Assembly: GCA_035610835.1 (NCBI GenBank)
Contig: CM069445.1
Coordinates: forward strand, 82,223,786 to 82,287,785
Source: Ophiura sarsii
Taxonomy: Eukaryota; Echinodermata; Ophiuroidea; Amphilepidida; Ophiuridae
Length of the DNA: 64,000 nucleotides
Reading direction: 5' to 3'
Numbering within the stretch: the stretch's first letter is position 1; each line of letters opens with the position of its first letter. Shown one piece after another: positions 26,001 to 35,027 of this stretch. The notes beneath the pieces were generated by a model. That model searched no databases and was not told the origin of the DNA. It worked only from the letters and a program-made list of their open reading frames with translations. Made by a program: the position numbers and the translations under genes.

Positions 26001-28935
26001 CTGAGATGTTTAAGATATAAGTAGACAAGTGCAAAACATGATTTACATCGTTTGTCCGATAAACAGAGTTGTTGGTTTGGGACATACTACGGAGTGGGCT
26101 GCTCGCTCACTCTCTAGACCTTACACCATTACCCTTTTTTCTTAGGGGGTGATGTTAAGTCTCAAGTCTGCCAGACACCATCAACTAATCTCCAAGATCT
26201 TAGGAACTGCATCACCAACGCTGTTTAGGAAATAAGGCGCACACGGATGACATGTCAAGTAGTGCTTCTCATGCGGGAATGTGCTTGACGATGAGTCTTG
26301 AAACAAGGACAGCATTTTGAGGGTCGAGCTGCACCATAATGTCACCATCACAAACTAATAATGAATGATTCATAAAAAAACAATTCGTATCTTTACTGGA
26401 CTACTTCATTTGTTCATCTTTTGAATATTATACCACACTTTTATTACTTACATTTAAGAGAGAAAGAGGGGAGGGGATTTGCACCAACAGACTTTGTAAT
26501 TTGGAGTGTCTTGCTAATATTGACTTGGCAAGAAAATCTGGAAATACAGGATAAGCGATGTAAAACGTGTTTTGTACTTCCCTACTTAAATCCTGAGTAT
26601 CTCAGCCAATCCATAATCGATATTGCTGTAATTTGACTATTTGATAGCCAAGAAAAGTCTTAACAGAGTATCTAAGTTTCAGGGCGATATGTGATTTGCC
26701 GTATAAATTGCACTGCTCTTGGCAAAAAGTGTTGCAGGTTTTTTTTACACCCTGTACATGCATACATGTCATACATTCAAGAATTTCAATTATTACTTCT
26801 GCACTTATTTTGAAAATGGAAAACAATTTTTTTTGGAAATCTCCTTTTTTTATTGCCATTCAAACATCTACTCTACCCGACGTTGCATTATATGCAACAT
26901 ATTAGTGATTAAAATCTGTTCATGGAATTAAGGAGTCACTCGATTCCAAAGCATTGCCCTGAATATAGTGAGCTGAACTTTGAGCACAAGTAAATACTTA
27001 AAATTGCATATTTCAAGAAAACATTCATTTTCAATGAATACTTTGATTATTTATACAACTTGTAACTGATTAAAATATGTCGAAAGGAGACGATACCAAA
27101 TGACAAAGTGCTGCCTCAACTATTCTAATGAAAATCAATTCCATATCTTATTGTATCACTCATAGGGAAGAACCAACCAATGCAAGTGGAGGTGATTGGA
27201 AATTTAAAGTGCCAAAACATCACACAGTAAGTATTACTAATAATGGTAGGGATAGTTACGGAGGATGTTTGATAGTCTGCCGTATGCAGATGTTTGAAAA
27301 TATTTAACCATTTCAATTTTCAATATATTTGAAATAAATATTTTAAACAAATATTAATAATTGATAAGCGGTCAGTATAGACAATAATTAGACAGATTGT
27401 GAAAAAACCTTGGTCCACCACTTTGCATCAGCAAGCAATTTATTTGTAATAAACACTGCACAAAAAGAAAATATACACTTTTTACGAGCCGCCCTGTCTT
27501 TAATTCTTAGAACCCATAAGAAATTCAATAAGTGGGAAAGAACAGGCATTTACTCCTGCGCATTTTGACACCTCATTTGTCACAATAGCACCAATATTGA
27601 TGAAGCAGTGGCCATTTTAAGTTTTGCATACCCCCCCCAATGAAAAGAGCGTAAACAAATCTGTAAATCTAAAGTGTTCCACTTTCTGTCCATGAAAAGT
27701 TTCTGGAGTTAATGTAACTGAAGTTGCTCATCGATTTGAAATTACAAGGAAGGTTGCACGGAAATGGAGAGACAAGTGTTGGATTACAAACATCATAAAT
27801 GATACTGGTCATTGTATGAGTCTCACACCAGTAGATACATGTGTTGGAAACAATTGATGATGTGAGATGTTCGGATTATGATCGTCTTTTCATGGAGAGA
27901 AAGAAGAGGTACACATTAGATAGGCTAGGGCTGTCATCGACATGGACGATGTCGACATTATGTCGATATCGGCTATTATCCTGACATGTCGATATCAACT
28001 TTGGGATGTCGATATAATTGACATTAAACCGTCCGTAATGTTTGACATTGTTTCAAAATGATTTTGTAATAAAAAAATGTAGAAAATTGGCGAATTAATG
28101 ATCGTGGCGTATTATACTATAAGGACTTTTAACTTGTGTACATTGACTTAGCGATATTTTCGATCTGCGGTAATATTCTATACTATCGCAGACATTATTT
28201 GCGGGGACAATCGGCTTGGTATTTGGATCATAATATGTCGACATAATGTCGATATCGAGATTCTAGAATAGCAACATGTCGACATGAAAAAAAGATCTCG
28301 ATAACAGCACTAATAAGATAGGCATATCTATACTCCCTTTCATAATCCCTTGGACATAATTCCATCAACTCATGCGTACGTGCGAGTTGCGTACGTATGT
28401 GCGTAGGTTCGCGTAGTAATGCGTAGGTGCGTATGTGCGTAAACCCGGAAGTGCGTACCAGTCCCTTTAAAAAAATAATCGCGCATTCTAATTGGTCAAT
28501 CGTGAAATCGTCGGCGCGTGACCTTGTTCATGTTTATTGCGCCTGTCAAGCATTTTGACGCCGCGCCTCAAAAACAACAACAAAATATGCTTGCGTGAAA
28601 TAACGCGAATTATGTCCAAGGGATTATGAAAGGGAGTATAAATAGCCAATATGCATATTCTCTCCCACGTGTTGAATTTTCTTTAGGGTCCTAAGAATTG
28701 AACATAGGGCGCCTCGACAAAAGTTGATACTTTCTTTTTGTGCAGAGTTTAGCTAAAATACCATCATGAATTGTATTACCAGATGGGGGCAGCATATCAT
28801 CACATTCAGGGTCATTTAGTGTTTTTAGCCAAATTAACAAGGGAAGCATTTATGCTTCACACCCTTTTACCTCTCGCTAGTGCTCTTACTGACTTAGGTA
28901 TTCCCAAAAGTGGTCCAAACCCATCCTGATATGTT

Positions 28936-28967
<32 letters not shown>

Positions 28968-31900
28968 CAGTATTTATATAGCGCCTTTTCCAAATGGCTC
29001 AAAGCGCTGTAATTTCGCTGCTGGTGAATCATCAGAATCACGTCGCATCAACTAGGGTGCTGCCAATTTCTAGCGCAAACCTATCCGCACTTAGATTGTA
29101 ACATCCACCATTTTTCAATGCAGCTCCCCAAATACCATTGGGTCAAGGAAGTTTTTGATAACCGAAACAACAACTTTTATGTTCTGTTATTGATGATTAA
29201 TCACTTTCTTTTGTTTTGTTTGATTTGACAGTCAAAAGTATGGAAAGAATTATTATTAGCAACAATAGGGGAACAATTTGCTGATTCCATCAGTCCAGGT
29301 GAGTAGTAATCAGTCAGCTGTAGAACAGGGCCCCGTTTCAATTGAGGGCGCTCTATTTAGTGGCGCACTGCCGTCATTTTTTACACGGCGATTCATCAAC
29401 TGACGGAAGTCCGTCGCCCGCCGGAATGCGAACAAAAAACACTTTTCAATAGAGGGCGGGCTTGAGAACGGGACTGCGTTAGCAAGGAAACGGCCTTACG
29501 TCACAGTAATTTTAAAAATTCATAAATAGCCGATTCTGCCGATCTTAATCAACGAAATAACTCTCTTATCAAAGAGATAACCGTTACGAAGGCATCACTT
29601 CTAAATACTACGGGGCTTATATTTAATGTAAAAATTATCACTCTTACACTAAAAATTCTATAAAATGGTGTAATCTCGTCTAGAAAATGGTGGTCTCATC
29701 GCAGCAAACCGGTCAAAAAAAACATAATTAAAGCTTGTGTCGTGTGATGTTGCGGTTAAAGGTTAAATTAAATCATCTAACTGGATGTCACTGGATGTCA
29801 AGGAGTTATGATACCTTATGCTGCCCTCAACTCGATGGATAGTTACTTTTTATGCAGATAATTGGTTGAAAAGGGGAAAATTCAATCATTGCGCAAATTG
29901 ACGGGTGTGCGTTACCTTGGTTACGTACACCCGTCGTTTCAGAGCGCCCTCAATTGAAACGGGCTCCCGTTCTACAGCTGACTGGTAATTAACCAGTACT
30001 GGAACATGTTGCATACATTTTACAATTCTTCTTATAAAGGTGGGTGCTCCGATCACTTTAACTTTTTTTGCTGATCAACATATTGTGATATTAGAAGAAG
30101 CCCCACATTTTTTTCATTATATCTTTAAAATGTTTGGCGCATTTAGTTGTTATAGGCCGAAATGCAGTGAATTACCGCCAAAGGCAGTTAACCACCTTGC
30201 CTGTTTGTGTACTACTCAATGGGCAAATTTCATGTCACCTTGTACTTCTAAAAATAAGAACCATGTTGGAGTTATGCAACTCAAACTTTGGAATAAGACT
30301 ATTTTAAGGATGACCCTTCATGTAGAATAGAAAAATATGCGGAGTGCATTGAAAGTATCTAATTGCACTCCGCGTATGTGCCATATATTCGCGTAGCACA
30401 CGCTTTGTTTTGATTCGTTGTTCACGCAGCATGGGTTTACTAATTTTTACAGCGGGCGATAGGAAAAGAAGAAAAAATTGTTGTGTTGCTGTCAAGTTCC
30501 AAAAATTTTGAAATCAGGTTGGGCGGTCGATTTTCATTTTTTCCTTTTTTTTGCTGATAATTTTTCCCGACAGACCGTGGTTCATGACAAGACAAAATTA
30601 GTAAATGTCAATTTGACTAATGTTTCTAGTGTGATTATAGTTTAAAAGCAAAAATATTCAAGCACACTTATTCATTTCAAGCAGAAAATAGTAATATTTT
30701 GACAACTTAGGCAAAATTTAAATCTTAAGAAAGAAGAACAAAATTGCGACCCTGATTTTTGAGATTCAGACACTGAGGGAACACAAAAAAATGGCCTTAT
30801 AAAGAGATTAAAAGTATGCACAACATTGAAAATGTTAATTTTATTATCTAATGGGTAAGGTTGAAAATTAGACAAATCAATGCACTTGCGCAAACGTTGA
30901 TATGCTCACAATAGCACCCCTACGGGGTCGTGCCATTATTCAGACATCAACATCGGCGTAGTTGCATTGATTTTACTAATCTCTCTCAGAGTCGGAACAA
31001 TTCCTACACATTGTTGACCTTTAAACAACCCCTTCGGAGCAGCCACATACCCTTTGTACATGTATGTATACTTTACTTGGGCATATGTGTTTGAAGACCA
31101 TCATATGCAGGGAATGTCCATTACAATGATAATAACTATCCCAACCTTATTGAAATTATCACTGATGATGATAATAGTTGCAAGGAATTCCCAGGGTCGA
31201 AGTTCATCCCATGGCTGTCTACAGGAGAGGTTATCTTGGTTATTTTGCCAATCAAACTTCTGAACATGTGCAAACAGAACTTCTAGAAGTCTTATTAAAT
31301 TTGGCATTAATTTTATTATCACTTTATTAGCATCATAACACATACAAAATCGATACACAATAAAGAAAAAACATTTAAATCCCAGATCAGTTCTCCATTT
31401 AGGTGGATAAACGCAGGGATAATGGGGGAAATATACTGAACACAACAATGAAAAATAAAAACAAAACAGACATGTTAAAACATTAAAATATATATCCATA
31501 TAAAAGGGACCTGCCCTGCAATAAAACATTATGAGTGCACGTTGAAAGTTGGATAATTGTCCCATGTGGGTTCCTTGTGAGCATGAATTGAGAAAGAAAT
31601 TGAAAAAGATGATAGAATAGACAAATTGTTTATGTTGTCCCGGAATGTTTTAAAAGTAGTAGGGCTATTGCACAGTTTGAGTATATAAACTGCTCACAAA
31701 AAGTATCGAAAACCTTAGAAATGATCCAATACATAACAGCTCGAAAGGGTATGCATTAATCGAAACAAATAACCAAGTGCATACTTTTGTTCTACGTATT
31801 TTGACACCTCGATCGTTGAGATACGATGTTGCAGAGCGGAGTTATTGTCATTTCAATGATCGTGGGTCCAGTTTCAAAAGTGACACTCATCCCTATTGAA

Positions 31901-33156
31901 AAGCACAAATCTTATCATTCTAAACAGTAATGCAAACCTCTTTCTATAGGATGATTGTCACTTTTGAAACTGGACCCACGACCATTAAAATGACAATAAC
32001 TCTGCTCCGCAACATCGTATCTCATCGATCGAGGTGTCAAAATGCGCAGAACAAAATTATGCACTCGGTTATTTGCTTCGATTAATGCATACCCTTTCGA
32101 GCCTTTATATATTGGATCTTTTCTAAGTGTTTCGATACTTTTTGTGAGCAGTTTATTTAAGTCTACCAAGATTTTTGGGGGATATGTAACTACGGCTGCC
32201 AATTTCAAGGGCGACCAACTCGCATTCAAAATCATTGCTCTGAATATCAGCAATCATATATAGCGGTGTATTTGTCTGATTTTCTTCAATGGGATCTTTT
32301 TCAGATTTTTTCACACATTTTCTCTCTAATCAGGAAAGACTTTCCTGGACTCGTAAATCTATCTTGACTTTATTTTCCATAAAACCATCACAGAACTTAA
32401 ATTTATATTTTCATCATAAAGCATTCTGTATAATTGTGCTCAGTAAAAATCGAAAGGATAGAGGCTGTCCCTTATCAAAGATCACATAACATGACTTTAA
32501 TTGTCTTTTATCATTCAGAGGATGAAATCTGCGGAGTAAGTGTTAGTATACGCAACTTGGACGACGTTGTACAAGTATGGAACAGACACGCCCAACTATC
32601 CTCGCAAGCAAAAGTCGTAGACAAAGTCAAAGTATTAGCGCCTGACGTGGAATTCCGAACAACGTTTTATAAATGTGAGTGGATACTATTCGTAAGAAAA
32701 AGGATATTGGTCTTTTTTGAAATGTTAATTTTAAGAGACTTTAAAGTGACTTGGTAGCCTTTTAGATTCCTCGCAAATGTGGATTCCTCCCAGCTGTGGG
32801 ACTCTGGACAATGATCTATAAAACCAGTATTGCACAGTGACACATTAAATTTTAGATTAATTTGATGCGAAATGCTGAACAATGTTCTATGTATATGTGA
32901 TCATGGTTTTAGATAGAGATATGCCTGTTATTCCCTGTTTCAGGGATCTGTAAGTGATCAACATTTTTAAGATCTTCTTTCTGTTAGTGTTATACAATTC
33001 TCCATGTTTTATAAGTGTGATTTATTATAATTATATCTTTCAATTCCTTATTCTCGTGTTTGTCATTTTTATTAATTTCATTTACATTTGCTTTCTCAAT
33101 ATTTATCTGCAGCTCATCAGCAACATCATGCATTTGAAGGTGGATCGAGAAAATGA
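10890..33156 (+). CDS. EIF4E3: eIF4E3, cap-binding translation factor, complete gene
   Basis: Seven coding exons join in phase: 10890-11047, 19021-19093, 20211-20305, 27166-27226, 29232-29298, 32519-32674 and 33113-33156. They give 217 residues; human eIF4E3 is about 224. Every intron starts GT and ends AG. Landmarks are SPWTFWLDR (45-53), [10 protein letters not shown] (78-87), the cap-pocket Trp109 made across exons 3 and 4, [14 protein letters not shown] (132-145), and the C-terminal HHAFEGG. Cys63 occupies the position of the first cap-stacking Trp of eIF4E; this Cys/Trp pair is the class III (eIF4E3) signature, so the protein should bind the mRNA cap in the atypical eIF4E3 manner. It would act in cytoplasmic translation control. 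The N-terminal frame of exon 1 is the least certain part. The introns are transposon-rich, and a second copy of the 3' end lies upstream at 3012-3664. Confidence 0.9.
11372..11948. mobile_element. Long foldback element
   Basis: The two arms are inverted copies for roughly 150 bp, running inward from TTTTTGTTGTGATTTTC on the left. Further inward matches occur around CATACCAGTTAAACATA. No coding frame or clear target duplication. It sits in intron 1 of eIF4E3. Confidence 0.7.
12112..13060. repeat. Pair of old diverged direct repeats
   Basis: About 220 bp at 12112-12335 resembles 12840-13060. Shared phrases include CGCGACTCG, GTGTTCATTTGA, AATCTGAGAGGGT and TTGATTTG. Identity is low. Between them is unremarkable DNA without a gene. 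Confidence 0.45.
13684..13979. mobile_element. CAGGGGCGTAAC repeat with 18-20 bp minisatellite
   Basis: The segment 13755-13830 matches 34085-34160 inside the MITE at 34024-34459. It is followed by five or so copies of a short unit around GCACGGTCACAAAATTTC (13857-13950). The open frames on both strands are due only to this repeat. Confidence 0.65.
13981..14696. mobile_element. PIF/Harbinger-like MITE, TTA target site
   Basis: The ends GGCCCCTTGCAATTAAATG and its complement at 14678-14696 extend about 36 bp as inverted repeats and are flanked by TTA. A 3-bp TWA target duplication with GGCC-type ends fits PIF/Harbinger. 716 bp, no transposase. It has inserted next to the GCACGGTCAC minisatellite. 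Confidence 0.65.
14713..14868. repeat. Polypyrimidine tract
   Basis: About 155 bases of almost only C and T on the + strand (TTTC/TTCC mixtures), able in principle to form triplex DNA. The apparent Ser/Phe/Leu open frames are artefacts of composition. Confidence 0.85.
14962..15303. mobile_element. AGGTAGATG-family MITE, left end lost
   Basis: Matches 17006-17332 and 18154-18498 from the phrase TTCCGATTTTCAACTTGAAG to the right-end GGGTCATCTAC. The left terminus is replaced by a C-rich tract. Confidence 0.65.
15304..15977. other. Intron stretch, no gene seen
   Basis: AT-rich. The stretch 15820-15975 resembles the 3' end of a LINE-type repeat (TTTATTGAAAAATACAAAA and an A-rich run), but I could not assign a family. 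Confidence 0.45.
15978..16310. repeat. CA-rich tandem repeat, three units of 110-130 bp
   Basis: Units start AGATGAACATACACATACC at about 15979, 16089 and 16218. They differ by expansion of a CCCCACAC tract. The His/Pro/Thr-rich open frames are incidental. Confidence 0.85.
16719..17758. mobile_element. Mariner-like foldback split by a nested MITE
   Basis: The left arm from CGGGGTGTATCAAAAAA and the right arm ending TTTGATACACCCTG are inverted copies for over 200 bp, flanked by TA. A different MITE (17006-17332) is inserted in the middle. Confidence 0.75.
17006..17332. mobile_element. AGGTAGATG-family MITE, nested
   Basis: Termini AGGTAGATG and CATCTACCT. Inserted inside the mariner-like foldback 16719-17758. 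In opposite orientation to 18154-18498. Confidence 0.75.
18154..18498. mobile_element. AGGTAGATG-family MITE
   Basis: Best-preserved copy: AGGTAGATGACCCGATC at the left and GGAACATCTACCT at the right. 345 bp, no coding frame. Confidence 0.75.
19021..19093 (+). CDS. EIF4E3: eIF4E3 coding exon 2
   Basis: Acceptor ATCTTTTCAG and donor GTAATA. Encodes [20 protein letters not shown] and TTVE. The Cys at residue 63 is the class III marker. A TTAA-flanked MITE begins within about 10 bases of the donor. Confidence 0.9.
19104..19476. mobile_element. TTAA-flanked foldback MITE next to exon 2
   Basis: Flanked by TTAA at 19100-19103 and 19477-19480. The arms are inverted copies for about 170 bp each (ATATTATGTGATCTTTCC and its complement), with a hairpin centre at GTCGGAATCCCGAC. 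A TTAA target fits a piggyBac-type MITE. The second family member is at 45118-45485. It lies about 10 bases inside intron 2. Confidence 0.75.
20211..20305 (+). CDS. EIF4E3: eIF4E3 coding exon 3
   Basis: Acceptor TTATCTTGCAG and donor GTAAGT. Encodes [20 protein letters not shown] and [11 protein letters not shown] plus two bases of the Trp109 codon. Confidence 0.92.
20357..20510. repeat. Tandem repeat, about 62 bp x 2.5
   Basis: Repeats of a unit around AATGGTCCAATAACTGTAAA followed by GTATAACACC and CATAAAACATATTGG. Confidence 0.8.
20694..21130. mobile_element. hAT-like MITE, CAGGGCCGTCAG ends
   Basis: The left end CAGGGCCGTCAG and right end CTGACGGCCCTG are inverted. TCCATC occurs immediately outside both (20688-20693 and 21131-21136), a partly eroded target duplication. 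Contains two to three copies of a 40-bp unit around GGGGGGTGCGTTTTCACGAT. Confidence 0.65.
21512..21863. mobile_element. hAT-like MITE, 352 bp, copy 1
   Basis: Ends CAGGGTTGTAGCTA and TAGCTACAACCCTG. Exact 8-bp target duplication ATGCCAGA at 21504-21511 and 21864-21871. The centre is an A run followed by a T run. Nearly identical and inverted relative to 22408-22759, and the same length. Confidence 0.9.
22147..22385. repeat. Palindrome-rich GTAC repeat with 20-bp inverted ends
   Basis: The left ATGGTTACTCTGCTGGCAGT and right ACTGGCAGCTAAGTAACCAT are imperfect inverted repeats. The interior is full of GGTACC and GTAC palindromes. Possibly another MITE, but no exact target duplication was found. 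Confidence 0.5.
22408..22759. mobile_element. hAT-like MITE, 352 bp, copy 2 (inverted)
   Basis: Same family as 21512-21863 in opposite orientation, with its own 8-bp duplication TATGGCTG at 22400-22407 and 22760-22767. Two independent insertions therefore lie 0.5 kb apart and form a long inverted repeat. Confidence 0.9.
22776..23332. mobile_element. Tc1/mariner-like MITE, CAGTCCTCAAAATAAG ends
   Basis: The 28-bp terminal inverted repeats are nearly perfect. TA precedes the left end; the right flank is CG, so the target duplication has mutated. The second family member is at 61949-62469. Confidence 0.8.
23333..24130. other. Intron stretch, no gene seen
   Basis: Contains a short GGAT/ATGG-rich run (23481-23510) and otherwise no recognisable coding or repeat family. 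Confidence 0.5.
24139..25855 (-). mobile_element. RTE-like non-LTR retrotransposon, 5'-truncated
   Basis: A 591-codon open frame (25914 to 24139) encodes a reverse transcriptase and C-terminal region. Visible motifs, by residue: [12 protein letters not shown] near 112, [13 protein letters not shown] near 230, [16 protein letters not shown] near 292 and the catalytic [10 protein letters not shown] near 333. The C-terminal part has [21 protein letters not shown] and [12 protein letters not shown], as in RTE/BovB-clade proteins. The apurinic endonuclease half is missing, so the element is 5'-truncated and not autonomous. The first roughly 20 residues are read from an abutting MITE, so the LINE part starts near 25855. 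It lies antisense in intron 3 of eIF4E3. The largely intact frame suggests a fairly recent insertion. Confidence 0.85.
25856..26754. mobile_element. Mariner-like foldback MITE abutting the LINE
   Basis: The left arm CGCAACACTTTTTGCC and right arm GGCAAAAAGTGTTGCAGG continue as inverted copies for about 130 bp each. The right end reads ACACCCTGTA. The exact left end is uncertain by a few bases because it merges with the LINE. Confidence 0.65.
27166..27226 (+). CDS. EIF4E3: eIF4E3 coding exon 4
   Basis: Acceptor CACTCATAG and donor GTAAGT. Encodes (W)[20 protein letters not shown]. This matches the eIF4E3 loop after the cap-stacking Trp. Confidence 0.92.
27702..27857 (+). pseudogene. Transposase DNA-binding-domain remnant
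   Basis: 51 codons including [18 protein letters not shown], a helix-turn-helix pattern. The catalytic DDE part is not found, so the fragment is dead. Confidence 0.5.
27926..28315. mobile_element. hAT-like MITE, nested
   Basis: Ends TAGGGCTGTCATCGAC and TCGATAACAGCACTA. The 8-bp repeat AGATAGGC occurs at 27918-27925 and 28316-28323, with three extra bases on the right. Interior is rich in ATGTCGA. Confidence 0.65.
28333..28636. mobile_element. TA-flanked MITE, nested
   Basis: The ends CTCCCTTTCATAATCCC and its complement extend about 32 bp and are flanked by TA. The interior has a GCGTAGGTGCGTA-type repeat. A related, inverted stretch occurs near 57930-58110. Confidence 0.7.
28937..29090 (-). 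repeat. L2/CR1-type LINE or SINE 3' end with (TAA)n tail
   Basis: A (TAA)n run at 28937-28967 is followed by TATTTATATAGCGCCTTTTC and CTCAAAGCGCTGTAA, the conserved 3'-tail pattern of L2-like elements. The same pattern ends the L2-like LINE at 62930-63790. No coding part survives here. Confidence 0.6.
29232..29298 (+). CDS. EIF4E3: eIF4E3 coding exon 5
   Basis: Acceptor TTTGACAG and donor GTGAGT. Encodes [20 protein letters not shown] and SP plus one base. A long-TIR MITE starts 12 bases into the following intron. Confidence 0.92.
29311..29984. mobile_element. Long-TIR MITE in intron 5 (copy B, complete)
   Basis: Inverted ends CAGTCAGCTGTAGAAC and GTTCTACAGCTGACTG, with about 43 bp of nearly perfect TIR, flanked by GTAAT on both sides. 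It begins only 12 bases after the exon 5 donor. The left edge of the window cuts its duplicate. Confidence 0.75.
31688..32153. mobile_element. TA-flanked foldback MITE (copy B, complete)
   Basis: 466 bp with inverted arms of about 200 bp starting AACTGCTCACAAAAAGTATC. The apparent antisense open frame here is made by the inverted arms. Confidence 0.8.
32519..32674 (+). CDS. EIF4E3: eIF4E3 coding exon 6
   Basis: Acceptor TCATTCAG and donor GTGAGT. Starts [13 protein letters not shown] and ends RTTFYK. Same length and protein as 3012-3167 in copy A. Confidence 0.92.
33113..33156 (+). CDS. EIF4E3: eIF4E3 coding exon 7 with stop
   Basis: Acceptor TTATCTGCAG. Encodes (S)[13 protein letters not shown] and TGA. 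Same as 3621-3664 except for one silent base. Confidence 0.92.
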
Positions 33157-34023
33157 CCACACCGCCCCTCGTATATAAAAGACTATTTTATTTATATAGC
33201 TGTGTAAATTGCAAGAGAGTATTCATATTTTTTAACATCGCCTGAAAACCCCCTCTTATCGCGAGTAGTTTTGTTATGATAAACTTCACAGCCGATGCTG
33301 GAGCATGATGCTTTTGGCGACAGAAATCTTTTGTACGGGTGAACAAACCCTACAAGTAAAGTCTGTCGGTCAATCAAACATTGTTCTTTTTATAATTAAA
33401 TACTATTAAAATCTTAAAATGTAAGATCTGAAATTCTTTTTTAATTTTTAAAAAGTTAAATTTTATGTATAAGAAAGTAGACGTTTTTATGGCAAATATT
33501 TCAAATTTACAAATCATGATCAGTCAGGCCGGTAAACACAGGGTTTTTGTCACTTAATAGTGGTGTACCCCATTCACCTACCTCGGTGCAGTGATGTCAA
33601 AGCATATTCTTAAGGTTAAAGCATATCATGCACTATACGATACTGCACGGTCTAAGATGAATTCTGACATTTGCGGATAAATGATGCATACACAAAATAT
33701 TGTTGTGTTGTCTTCAGCAACTGACCCTAAAATGTTCAAACATGGTCGCGGTTTTAATTTTTTTAAAGATTTAAATGTTACCCAAATTGTCAAAATATTA
33801 CTGTTTTCTGCTTGAAATGTATAAGTTTGCTTGAATAGATAGTTCTTAAACTATTGTCACTCTAAAAACATTTTTACCAATACTACTTGTCTCGAATGAA
33901 CCAAGATCTGTCAGTAATATTTGTTAGCACAAAAAAAAAAAAGATAAAAAGAGGGAAATCGACCGATAGACCTGACTTTTGGCACTGGAGGGCAACACAA
34001 CAATGACAACATTAACTTAGTCT

Positions 34024-34459
34024 CAGGCGCGTACCGCGGCATGTGAGCCAGGGGGGCAAGTATATGTCGTCCCGGCAGTGGCGTAAATTTTCGTAAAAGG
34101 TTGCCCCAAATTTTTTCCCAGTCAGTCACCTCGTGAATTTCACGTAAGTGGTGGGGGAAGGGGGGGGGGGGGGTCAAAAACAAAAAAAATGTGCACGGTC
34201 AAATTTTTTTTTGCACGGTCACAAAAGATAGGACGGTCACAAATTTTTGCACGGTAACAAAATTTCGCAGTCCACATAGCACAACAGTCAACAAATAATG
34301 CCCAATCGTCAGTGTTTTCTGAACTAGGCCCTATTTTTTTTTTATTAGGTGAATATAGCGTCCCGGTAGTGCGAATTTAGCGTCCCGGTATTTGGAGCCA
34401 AGGGGGGGGGGGGGAGGGGCAACTTGCCCCCCCCCCCCTGCCTGGTCGGTACGCCACTG
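34024..34459. mobile_element. hAT-like MITE at the duplication edge
   Basis: Ends CAGGCGCGTACCG and CGGTACGCCACTG with an exact 8-bp duplication CTTAGTCT (34016-34023 and 34460-34467). Its interior matches 13755-13830. Copy A of the duplication keeps the target site and only the first five bases (CAGGC). Confidence 0.8.
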
Positions 34460-34710
34460 CTTAGTCTGTGTCACATCAATTTGGTGGTGACAACACCCCC
34501 ACATACGATGTATTCTAGTGACAGGACCATAATGTCAGACATGTATCTACAATCAAAGAAGACATTATATATTAGCTCTCAACTATCTCAAAAAGCTTCA
34601 CCTGTGTCTAGAATATGTGCCGAGGTCAGGTCACTCAACTTGATGTGACATGGTTTCTAGTAGTTTATTTCAATTCTATGAGACAGTGACGTCACCATGT
34701 CATCCACTTA

Positions 34711-35027
34711 GGCCAAAGAAAAAAACAAAGTGGACTTGCCCTTTCAGGGCCAGAGTCTGGGTCGGACAGTCGGATTTTTTTTTTGATTTCTTTTTTTTTA
34801 AATTGATTTTTTTAAATTTAAACAGGGAGATACTACACAATTTTTTATTATTTTTTATTTTTAAACAAGATGATTCTACTCAAAAACACGTTTTCATCTT
34901 TTTTTTATTGTTATGTGCTTCTTCTTTTTTTTGACTTTTCTTTTTTTACTTTGAAAAAAAAGCGACCCTAGATTTCCAAAAATGTGGGTCGATCGCAAAG
35001 GGCAAGTCAGCTTTTGTTTGTTTGGCC
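34711..35027. mobile_element. PIF/Harbinger-like MITE, 317 bp
   Basis: Ends GGCCAAAGAAAAAAACAAAG and CTTTTGTTTGTTTGGCC, flanked by TTA on both sides. The inner TIR part is GACTTGCCCTTT. Interior T-rich. Confidence 0.7.

Larger units (their letters stand above)
27452..28749. mobile_element. Tc1/mariner-like relic with nested MITEs
   Basis: The ends AACACTGCACAAAAAG and CTTTTTGTGCAGAGTT are inverted and flanked by TA. A helix-turn-helix remnant at 27702-27857 reads [20 protein letters not shown], like the DNA-binding part of Tc1-type transposases, and soon meets a stop. Two further MITEs are inserted inside (27926-28315 and 28333-28636). Confidence 0.7.
29442..34028. repeat. Segmental duplication, copy B
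   Basis: Partner of 1-4538 in direct orientation, about 29.4 kb apart. Holds eIF4E3 exons 6 and 7 and identical MITEs. The visible right edge falls five bases inside the MITE at 34024. Confidence 0.95.

Noticed and set aside
31101..31565. 154-codon minus-strand frame, also present at 1667-2131
   Set aside because: Conserved only because the whole block is duplicated. Its Phe/Cys/Ile-rich composition and lack of any domain suggest AT-rich non-coding DNA.
31915..32253. 112-codon minus-strand frame
   Set aside because: Lies across the right arm of the foldback MITE 31688-32153 and is interrupted in the duplicate copy.
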